In this document: one piece after another, positions 56,094 to 64,000 of the stretch
Position numbering within the stretch: the stretch's first letter is position 1
Layout of the letters: each line of letters starts with the position of its first letter
From: Sorex araneus
Lineage: Eukaryota > Chordata > Mammalia > Eulipotyphla > Soricidae
Direction of reading: 5' to 3'
DNA length: 64,000 nucleotides
Assembly (NCBI RefSeq): GCF_027595985.1
Contig: NC_073305.1
Coordinates: 82,431,126-82,495,125, forward strand
Position numbers and translations under genes: made by a program
The notes under the pieces: generated by a model
What the model was told of the DNA's origin: nothing
Database searches by the model: none
What the model saw: the letters and a program-made list of their open reading frames with translations, nothing else

Positions 56094-56398
56094 GTTGTAG
56101 GGTCACACCAGCTGAGCTCAGGAGTCACTCCTGATTTTGTGCTCAGGGATCATTCCTGGCTGTGTTCAGGGGAACATATATAGTGCCAGAACTCAAACCC
56201 AATACATTGCATTCAAAAGCAGCTGACGAAACCCCTCTCTTATATTTCAGTTCCACTTTGTGGTATTCAGGGGCTACTCCCAATTCAATGCTTGGGAGTC
56301 ATTCCTGTAGGTTCTAAGGATTATCAGTACTAGGGGGAGAAATCAAACCTCCAGTGTGCAAAACATGCATTCAATCCGTTCAACGAAAAGCTCAATTT
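56094..56398 (-). repeat. two old SOR-like SINE remnants in a row
   Basis: First copy about 56094-56245 ('gggtcacaccagctgagctc', 'ctcagggatcattcctggct'); second about 56252-56398 ('gtggtattcaggggctactc', 'gggagtcattcctgtaggtt'). Confidence 0.55.
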
Positions 56399-56427
56399 TA
56401 GGGTTGGGATAAGCTATTTAAAAATTC

Positions 56428-56684
56428 ACCATATCACTGTCACTGTCACTGTCATCCCACAGCTCATCGATTTGCTCATGCGGGCACCAGTAAAATCTCC
56501 AAGTGAGACTAGTTGTTATTGTTTTTGGCATATTGAATACGCCATTCGTAGCTTGCCAGGCTCTACCATGCGGGCAGGATACTCTCGGCAGCTTGCCAGG
56601 CTCTCTGAGAGGGATGGAGAAATCGAACCCGGATATACTGCATGCAAGGCAAATGCCCTACCCGTTGTGCTATTGCTCCAGCCC
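56428..56684 (-). repeat. SOR-B SINE, antisense
   Basis: Tail 'atatcactgtcactgtcact', body with 'aagtgagactagttgttatt', head 'gctattgctccagccc'. 'atttaaaaatt' before and 'atttaaaatt' after suggest a duplication with a 1-base indel. Confidence 0.9.
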
Positions 56685-57193
56685 ATTTAAAATTACATTG
56701 GAAAATATGGAATTATTTCTTTTGGGGGAGTCATTCTAAAATAATCTTGTTATGTATTAAGAGGCTTGCTTAGGTTATTGTTTTTTATTGATAAGTCACT
56801 TTTCCCAAAATCTTCTAAATAAATTTTCCTCTTTTTTTAAACTTGCCCCACATGCTTCTCTGAAGCAATGTTATTACAGTGGTGAAAGACTTGTTTGCTG
56901 ACTTACTTAAAAGCATTTCAAGGGATTCTACAAAGAACCAAACCTATGAGAGCTAAGAGACTCTGAATCACAGTATTTTTGACAGTATAGTGAAGCTAAC
57001 AATACAGTATAGCATTGTCATCTGGAACTGTAGCAGAGTAATGGCTGTGAAACATTAAGTACAGAGCCAGTGCTGGGGATCTAGTCTTGGGATTGCTTAG
57101 TGCAAACCTTGTTTTAATTCTGACAGACCTCAAGAGCTATAAAAAGAGTCAAGGCATAGCATTAATTTTTCTGCTTTAAAAATTTATGTGCGA

Positions 57194-57685
57194 CTCATCT
57201 ATGGTATATAGAATAACAGAGTGGGAGACTATCACCCAAGAACTGTAGAAATAAGTACCAGGAGGTTGACTCCATGGCTTCGAGGCTGGCCTCACGTTCC
57301 GGGGAAAGGTCAACTCAGAGAAGCGATCACCAACTACATTGTAGTCGAAGGCCATGTGGGGGAAGGGAGTTGCGGGCTGAATGAGGGCTAGAGACTGAGC
57401 ACAGCGGCCACTGAACACCTTTATTGCAAACCACAACAGCTAATTAGAGAGAGAGAACAGAAGGGAATGCCTTGCCACAGTGGCAGGGTGGGGCGGGGGG
57501 GAGATGGGATTGGGGAGGGTGGGAGGGACGCTGGGTTTACGGGTGGTGGAGAATGGGCACTGGTGAAGGGATGGGTTCCCAAACTTTGTATGAGGGAAGT
57601 ATAAGCACAAAAGTGTATAAATCTGTAACTGTACCCTCACAGTGATTCTCTAATTAAAAATAAATAAAATTAAAAAAAAATAAAA
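57194..57685 (+). mobile_element. young 5'-truncated L1 with 16-bp target duplication
   Basis: 'aaaaatttatgtgcga' at 57178-57193 and 57686-57701 is identical, so the insertion is recent and ends are exact. It contains the ORF2-downstream region ('cacccaagaactgtag'), 'cctttattgcaaaccacaac', 'gtggtggagaatgggcactg', 'ccctcacagtgattctctaa' and a tail of mixed 'aataaaat' and A-runs. About 490 bp. Confidence 0.93.
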
Positions 57686-58018
57686 AAAAATTTATGTGCG
57701 AGCTTTTTTTTCTCCATCTTTCTGGTTTGACTCTATCATTTAGGTGAAGTAACTGAAGAGAGTATGTCTTGTTTTTTCCAAATTGCCCAAGCAGGCATTA
57801 AAGCTTTCAGATTTAATTTTTGATTGTTTACAGGTTAATCTGAGGCTTTTAAATCTAAAGAGGAAAAAAGCAAGGCTATGGTGTTTTAAAAGAATAGTTA
57901 GTAAACAGGGTTATTCTAGCGTCTGATCAATAAAGGGCCAAGTAACTGCTGCTGGTTTTTTAATCACCGATAAGTTAAGCTTCCAAAAATTGCATCTCTC
58001 CTCATAATTCAATAAGAT

Positions 58019-58254
58019 GAGATTGTTTTTTCCAAAGACCTGATTGGTCCTTTTAGCCTAGGGGGAGGAGACAGCAGCAAAGTCTTTGAGAAAACCAATA
58101 CCGTTTGTTCACTTGACAATGTCTAAAATCAGCCACAGAGTAACTTGAGTGTGGCTTTGTAAAGAACCCACAACAAAAGACGTGGCAAGACCTGAGCAAA
58201 CCCATTCAAGAAGCCCAGGGAAAGAGAATTCTTTTTGGCAGGTCCTTAAAAACG
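58019..58254 (+). other. candidate upstream promoter/first exon (speculative)
   Basis: Repeat-free. It holds an ATTGG (58043-58047) and a CCAAT (58095-58099), a GGGGGAGGAG stretch between them, and at 58254/58255 a strong donor-like junction ACG|GTGAGT. If real it could be a non-coding first exon joined to the acceptor-like site just before the OPN5 ATG. There is no transcript evidence. Confidence 0.2.
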
Positions 58255-58721
58255 GTGAGTTTTAACTAAGGGGTAAAATGATACTGAAACAACTGATTGT
58301 ACAAGTTTTACAGTTTGACTGTTTGGGAAGGACGATTTTGAATGAAATGGTTCCTGGGTGAGAATGATAAGTAGCTGGAGGGCACAGAGACAAAGATTCT
58401 TAATTCACTTTTTGGGGATGCACCCTCTTCTTGTGCGTGTTTGTAAGATAAGCAAGAAATAAATTTGAATCTTTCTGCCTGATTTTTTCATTCTGAATCC
58501 TACTGTGTAATTAATAAAATCAATTGGATTCCCCCCCCAAGTCGATCAGTTAATGCTTATCAGTTAACTTCTTAAAAGGCATCTTGGATCAGGGATAATT
58601 CAACAAAGGACCAAGTAGAATATGAGAAAGTTGCAGTTTCTAATCTGTCTGAAGCTGAGTTCTGAAGCTGAGTTCCTAAAGAAAATGTGTATTTAGCCTG
58701 TTAACCTGTTGACTCCTTCCA

Positions 58722-58737
58722 GTCATCATCATCATCC

Positions 58738-58774
<37 letters not shown>

Positions 58775-58785
58775 TATTATTATTA
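58722..58785. repeat. (ATC)n/(ATT)n microsatellite
   Basis: About 16 ATC-type units with one CTC break, ending in ATT units. Confidence 0.96.
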
Positions 58786-60020
58786 AAATGAATTAGGTAT
58801 AATTGACTTATGTTTGAAAAGGAGTGAGCAGCTTTCAGTTTTTTAAAATTTTGCATGCGCCCCACTGTTCATATCGGTGAGTGCCACTTTGTAGCTGGAC
58901 TGCAGGGCTCAAATGTTCTGTCCTGGTCTATGGGGTCAGAGAGACAGTATTTAAATTGGAAGATGAGTAGGGGATTTCTGATTTTTAATTTCAAAGTGAT
59001 TTTATTGTATCCAAGTTTCCTTTCTTCTCTCTTTGTCTCTCTCTGTCTGCCGCTGCTCTCTTTCTAACACTAGACTTTGAGGGCAAGATGAGGAGATACT
59101 GTGTTTATTAGTATCTATACCAAAGGTGATTCCAGCTTGAGAAGAATTTGTAGGTCTGGGCTTTAAAATAATTTTGAGAAGAATCCTGAGTTTTTAGTTT
59201 TAACTTAAGGGCTTGCAATTTTCTGCACATTCTTAAACTAATCTGTTGGCCAGGTGTTACCATGATAACATTGCAGAAGTAAGGGTTATTTCATTGTTTC
59301 CCTAGCTAATGCTCTGGGATATAGGGAATTGCCCTGAAGAAAAAAAGTTGGATAAACTTTATGTCACCACTGGGAAATACCATCTTTTGGTAGTTGAGTC
59401 AGAGGAGTCTCTGGTTCGTTGATTGCAAAGTATTGAGTGCTGGCTGGTAAGTAAACTGGTCATTACAATGTAAAATTTATATCTCCCCTTTGTCCGGGAG
59501 AACTGGTTGGAGAACTGTGTTGGGTAAATATAATTTAATTGAAATTCATTACTCAAATGTTCAGATAAACATTTGAAATAGATCACAGTTATGTGCTAGT
59601 TGTCACTTCAAAATTAATAGGAATAGTCTAAAATAATATAAAAGAAGACTTCTTTATTGTTTACATTTTCCCTGTTCCCTTGGATTTGTCAATTTGCTTC
59701 AAGCTGAACTGCTTAGGAATAAATTGACACGGAGATTGTTATTATTCTGAACAGACATCTCTGGCCCCTTCTTAAATGGCTTTGAAGATATTGAATTGAA
59801 TTGAGTGTTCTCTTGCTGTCTGCCGATAATTCTTTTTTTCTATTTTTTTCCTCCCTTCCTTCTTTCGCATTTCCTGCCATAATTCTGTTATATGGGTTGA
59901 AAAAGGTATTTTCTTTTATTTTCTAATGTCATATGGAACCGTAGCAGAAAACCCCAAAGGAGTATATGTATATTTCTGTTTAATAGCCAATCTTATTTGA
60001 TCGCTAGTTTTTTTCTTCTT

Positions 60021-60021
60021 T

Positions 60022-60096
<75 letters not shown>
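60021..60096. repeat. (TC)n microsatellite
   Basis: Roughly 38 CT units with one 'ttt' break. The Ser/Leu and Arg/Glu open frames here come from it. Confidence 0.97.
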
Positions 60097-60098
<2 letters not shown>

Positions 60099-60104
60099 TC
60101 TTTC

Positions 60105-62548
60105 TCTTTTTGTCTTTTCGGTAGCCGTGAACAATTTCCCTGGGGAGAAGGCAAGGATCTCATTAGCACTAATGAGCTGATAAAGGTTACCTATCTAAAG
60201 ATCTCGATTGTGGGTATTTGAGCTCCCAAATTATTTATTTCTTAATTGCTCTTTTGTCTGTCAAAGCGCTCACAGGTTTCTACATCAGTTATAAAAAAAT
60301 TATATTCTTATATATGCCAAGCTAATTCAATTTTTTTATTAGAATATATATTTGATCTACAGCATGTTAATATTGATATATTCCGTGGTGCACATTAAGC
60401 ATCAGTAGCTGATGACATAGGAAAATATCATTTTGAAAAGCACAGCTCATGCTTATTGAACTTACAGAACACTCAGTGAGCAAGAAGAGACACAATTACT
60501 GGGAAGCCATTCCCAAGGTGTCACCTGGGGATGATACAGATCCAAGGCAGTGCTAGGTATATGATCATGAGTACAAATGGGAATTGTTACCCATGTGGTG
60601 AGATTTCAGAGCTCTAAATTGAGTTTATTGCTGAAAAATCTTTCATCCCAGTCCCAGTGGGGCACCTAATTAACACCATAACCCAAGGGAAAAAAACTCC
60701 TGGATTTAGTAGGAGCAGCCACAAAAATCTATAGGCAAGTAAAACTAATAGGTGAGTGTAAACTTTTCACTCATGTTATACTGTGTTATACTTAAAATAA
60801 AGACAAAGCTATTAGAATAGTACTGTAACTGTGTTACATAATTAGAAGATGAACTTTTCAAATACCATTCTCCACATTACTCAAACCATCTCTTCTACAG
60901 AATAATGGTGTACTCGTATGATTTAGACAAAAATACCCTCCATGTGCATCTTCAGGAATTTTACTTTTACTGCTTTTTAAAAAATTTTTCATAATTCTTT
61001 GATTATTCCATTTTTACCCCACCAGGTATATTGTGAGCATCCTGCTAGGGCAACACATTTGATCAACTCTCATTTTTCAGAGAAGGATTCAAAAGAGAAG
61101 GAGACAGAAGTGACTTGAGACCATCACAATGCTCACCTAGGGAAGGCAGAACTCGGTGTTAGAGTGGTGAAGAGAGAGGCAAAGATGAGCATCAAGTTGA
61201 GGAGACAGGAAGTTGGCCCTAGAGTTGTTCCTTCCATAAAACCTAGAGGAGGCTCACTTTTCTGGAGTTGAAGTGAACTGGATCACATCCCCTTTCTTGT
61301 CAGCTTGTTCTGGGTCACCCTTAAAGGCAGGATGAAATGGGCAAGTTCCCACATGTCAGACACCTAGATAAGGCAGTTAGAGGACTTTTTTTTTTACCCC
61401 TGAATTGTTTCTCTGCTTACGTTTAATCAGTATTTAGATTAATAAGTGTTACCTCAAGATGCTGAATATTTAAAGTTGTGTGGTTCCTCTTTTTATAGCA
61501 TCCTTTCCCTAATTCTTGTACGCTTTTGTTAACTTTCTGGACATTCCATGCCTTTCCTTGTTCTTTCAAGGGTATGCATGGGTTACACTGTTTCCAGTTC
61601 TCTCCTCTGCATTAGAGTGGATAGAAATACTGTGGGTGTAATGCAACACCTATTTTATGGTCCCCTGGCTTCTGCTAGGTATCAAGCAACAATTATTATA
61701 AACTCATGTTGAAAGTGTCATGGGTCGATGAAAATCTATTGTTCTCACATAATATATGCCAAGGAAGACATTTACTGGTTGCTATGTTTTTAGACAACAA
61801 TAGTGAAAGTTTCAGATTCACACCAGGCCAATAGGGAAAGCTCATTTTGGGCTGAGCATGTTCAGATAATTTGCATGAGAAAGCATTAACAGTGGCTATG
61901 CTTAAATTCACACTTTAACCTAGGGAGAATTTAGCAGAACATAGTGAAAATGTGTTGTCTATTACTTTTTGAGGCTACTTCTCAATTTTCTAAGAAAATT
62001 TTTGAACACAATATGACTCATATTCTATACTAATTCAGTATATTTCCCACATTTTGCCATTCTTTTTTCATATAACAATGATAGACTACAATTAAGACCA
62101 ATGATTCTCAGATAGCTGTATATCCTAATAATCTCTGTATTTATTTTTGCCTTTCTGTATGTTAAGTGGTGATTCCCTACTTATTTTGTTCTATACTGTA
62201 GTCTGAAGACAACATCCAGAGGCTGTGATAATTAGAGAAAGATAATTTTTAAGAAGGTTCCATAGCATGTAGAGTTTCCAAATGTTGTAACCCAGAAATT
62301 TTCTTCCAGTAATAGGGTTCAGTTAGTACTGTATATACAAGGAAATAAAAAGTTGGTTTATTAAAACTATTTTAAGGAACCAAGAATTTAAAGAACTCCT
62401 CTGTGACTGGGAATTTTAAAAGAGGAACAATTTTAAATAGAAAAAAGAACATTTTTGGTTGCTGTGGAAATACTGCATAATCCTAGAAGTGCCTCTTTGA
62501 AGACTAAATTTCAAGGAAAGTGTGAAGGGGGTGGGGAAGAAGTATCCT
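60105..62548. other. OPN5-upstream DNA, no gene seen
   Basis: Repeat-poor, AT-rich with purine-rich patches (61070-61250). No coding sequence. Regulatory content cannot be judged by eye. Confidence 0.45.
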
Positions 62549-62560
62549 GTCTAAAAGTAG

Positions 62561-62801
62561 CACTGTAGCACTGTCTTCCTGTTGTTCATTGATTTGCTCG
62601 AGAGGGCAACAGTAACATTTCTATTGTGAGACTTGTTACTGTTTTTGGCAGATCCAATACAACCCAGGTAGCTTGCCAGGCTCTGCCATGCGGGTGGGAT
62701 ACTCTCGATAGCTTGCTGGGCTCTCCGAGAGGGATGGAGGAATCGAACCTGGGTCAGCCGTGTGCAAGGCAAATATCCTACCTGCTGTGCTATCATTCCA
62801 G
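62561..62801 (-). repeat. SOR-B SINE with 11-bp target duplication
   Basis: 'tctaaaagtag' at 62550-62560 and 62802-62812. On the sense strand the tail 'gacagtgctacagtg' runs straight into the duplication. Nearest mobile element to OPN5, about 0.95 kb from its ATG. Confidence 0.94.
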
Positions 62802-62812
62802 TCTAAAAGTAG

Positions 62813-63711
62813 AAAATAAAATAAATGACTTAAGAACCTTCTGAATTTATGATTTTGTATAATTCTGTGCAAAGATATAATTTAAACCTTTAGTAGCAAA
62901 TAAAGGCAATTATTTGTATTAGTATAATCCTTTAAGCAATAAAATATTACACTGTTTTCACAGATCCTAATAAGTAGTCCTTTTGACCATAGTGTTTCTA
63001 AAAGACTGTTCTTTTAACAGTTTATTATGGAATTATCTGAAAAATCCCCACTCCTTATTACCCTTAAGAGTTTTAAATATCTTTTGAGTTACTAGGGTTA
63101 TCCCCCCGAAAAAGCCCTCCTATGACTGTCCAATAAAACAAAATCAATAAATAATGAAACCCATATCTTCATATCTGAAATGATCTGAGAATCATCAGTC
63201 TTAATTGTAGTCTATCATAGTTATAATATATTTAAAATATTTGTGCAGTGTTCCGTTTTGATAAGCATACATATAATTATGATATATGTCTCAGTATTAT
63301 ATAATTCTATGCATTTATATAATAAGCATATATTATGGTTATTATCAATTATTTATTTACACATAATTACATAGTATATTTATGTTGACATGTATCAGGT
63401 GGCAATAGACTAGAAATCACACATATATATTTATGAAGTGGTCAGAATTTGACCTTCGACCTCTTATTTACCTTAGCGAGGGTTGAAAGGACCATAAAAA
63501 GTCATGTGATGAAGAAATGAGAAAACATAGTTTGGATAATCTGCTGAATAAATGAGTACATACTGGAATCATTGAAGAAACATGGAAAATGTTCACCAAT
63601 TAATTAGCAAATCAAATGTTACCCTGAGAATTTCTTTTGCTAGAAACACTGTGGGATGTCAGTTATGAGAGGGCTCAAGTTGGCATACTCAGATTCGCTG
63701 AATTCCTACGA
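62813..63711 (+). promoter_or_regulatory. OPN5: proximal upstream region of OPN5 exon 1
   Basis: AT-rich, no CpG-island character. A TATA-like 'ccataaaaag' lies at 63491-63500, about 250 bp before the ATG, followed by a CATGTG E-box-like word (63503-63508). No transcription start can be fixed. An ATG at 63656 opens a 33-codon upstream frame that overlaps the OPN5 start. Confidence 0.35.
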
Positions 63712-63724
63712 ATCTGCTTTTCAG
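63712..63724 (+). other. splice-acceptor-like site 23 nt before the OPN5 ATG
   Basis: 'aatctgcttttcag' ends in AG at 63723-63724 after a pyrimidine-rich run, with a possible branch sequence 'gctgaat' about 25 nt upstream. If used, the 5' UTR is split and the upstream ATG at 63656 is spliced out. Confidence 0.35.
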
Positions 63725-63747
63725 ACTCCTGGTGGCTGGAGATCAGC

Positions 63748-63877
63748 ATGGCGCTAAACCACACAGCCCTACCCCAGGATGAGAACCTGCCTCACTACCT
63801 TCGAGATGGAGACCCCTTTGCTTCCAAACTTTCCTGGGAAGCGGATTTAGTGGCTGGCTTTTACCTGACAATAATTG
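63748..63877 (+). CDS. OPN5: OPN5 (neuropsin) coding exon 1, partial gene
   Basis: Opsin 5 is a retinal-binding, G-protein-coupled photopigment sensitive to near-UV/violet light, acting in the plasma membrane of retinal, skin and brain cells. The exon encodes residues 1-43 plus the first base of codon 44: MALNHTALPQ at the start, then HYLRDGDPF, and KLSWEADLVAGFYLTII at the end. This is the extracellular N-terminus and the beginning of helix 1. The Asn4-His-Thr sequon is a likely N-glycosylation site. I recognise it from the near-identical mammalian protein. The start is secure: strong Kozak context (A at -3, G at +4) and agreement with the known N-terminus; the same frame is open upstream to 63637 but has no other ATG. 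The exon ends at a good donor, ATTG|GTAAGC (intron from 63878), a phase 1 intron. The remaining exons, including the retinal-binding Lys, lie beyond the window. Confidence 0.97.
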
Positions 63878-64000
63878 GTAAGCTTCCTTAATTTTTTGGT
63901 GCAAAGGTTGCATCTAGAAAATTCATGGGGTTGGTAACACTAACTTTGTACAGAGATTTTAATACTTCAATGAATATTTTGAGTCAAGGTGAAGAGAGGG
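63878..64000 (+). other. OPN5: start of OPN5 intron 1
   Basis: Begins GTAAGC and continues as non-coding AT-rich sequence to the window end. Confidence 0.9.

Noticed and set aside
58722-58785. Tandem ATC repeat as a CRISPR-like or coding array
   Set aside because: Plain trinucleotide microsatellite without spacers or an open coding context.
63637-63747. N-terminal extension of OPN5 in the same open frame
   Set aside because: The frame is open from 63637 but contains no ATG before 63748, and the known opsin 5 N-terminus starts at 63748.

Overview
This is a stretch of mammalian nuclear DNA, almost certainly from a shrew (Sorex-type eulipotyphlan). Two things point there. Dozens of copies of a tRNA-derived SINE with pol III A and B boxes resemble the shrew SOR family, and several 5'-truncated L1 elements share one 3' UTR. 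The only real protein-coding sequence is at the far right: coding exon 1 of OPN5 (neuropsin, a UV-sensitive opsin) on the + strand at 63748-63877, followed by the start of intron 1. The rest is the roughly 63.7 kb upstream of OPN5. In human the gene upstream is ADGRF4 (from memory), and no exon of it is visible here.

Layout. 1-12 kb: AT-rich DNA with old and young SINEs, an LTR-like block (2.3-2.9 kb), MIR and L1 3' ends, and a broken histone H3 retrocopy (7769-8160) lying inside a SINE-related element. 12-24 kb: an old L1 (+) carrying a nested younger L1 (-); then a second L1 (18.5-20.97 kb) that itself carries a SINE and a 529-bp solo LTR with clean target-site duplications. 24-34 kb: a 29-bp perfect palindrome, a quiet 2-kb block, an old antisense L1 loaded with SINEs, and a 5'-inverted (twin-primed) L1. 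34-49 kb: the most repeat-poor part, with a MaLR-type LTR, MIR and a few old SINEs. 49-57.7 kb: dense SINEs, three large composite elements and a young L1 with a 16-bp duplication. 57.7-64 kb: mostly single-copy DNA leading to OPN5, with two microsatellites, one SINE, and splice-like and promoter-like signals.

Mobile elements. I use three labels of my own. SOR-A is the poly(A)-tailed SINE of about 170 bp. SOR-B has the same tRNA-like head but a different body, ending in short repeats of acagtgat/acagtgct with no poly(A). SOR-C is a 540-740 bp composite: a GC-rich 5' unit containing a TATA-like motif joined to an SOR-B-like 3' half and tail. SOR-A insertions have L1-like duplications of 8-15 bp next to A-tails. 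SOR-B and SOR-C insertions have 9-12 bp duplications next to the acagtgat tail. SOR-C is present about eight times in 64 kb and is the best candidate here for something undescribed.

Apart from OPN5 exon 1 and the H3 relic, I found no open reading frame that looks like a gene; the long open frames lie in SINEs, L1 remnants or low-complexity DNA. All family calls come from reading the sequence and from memory of consensus sequences; no database was searched.
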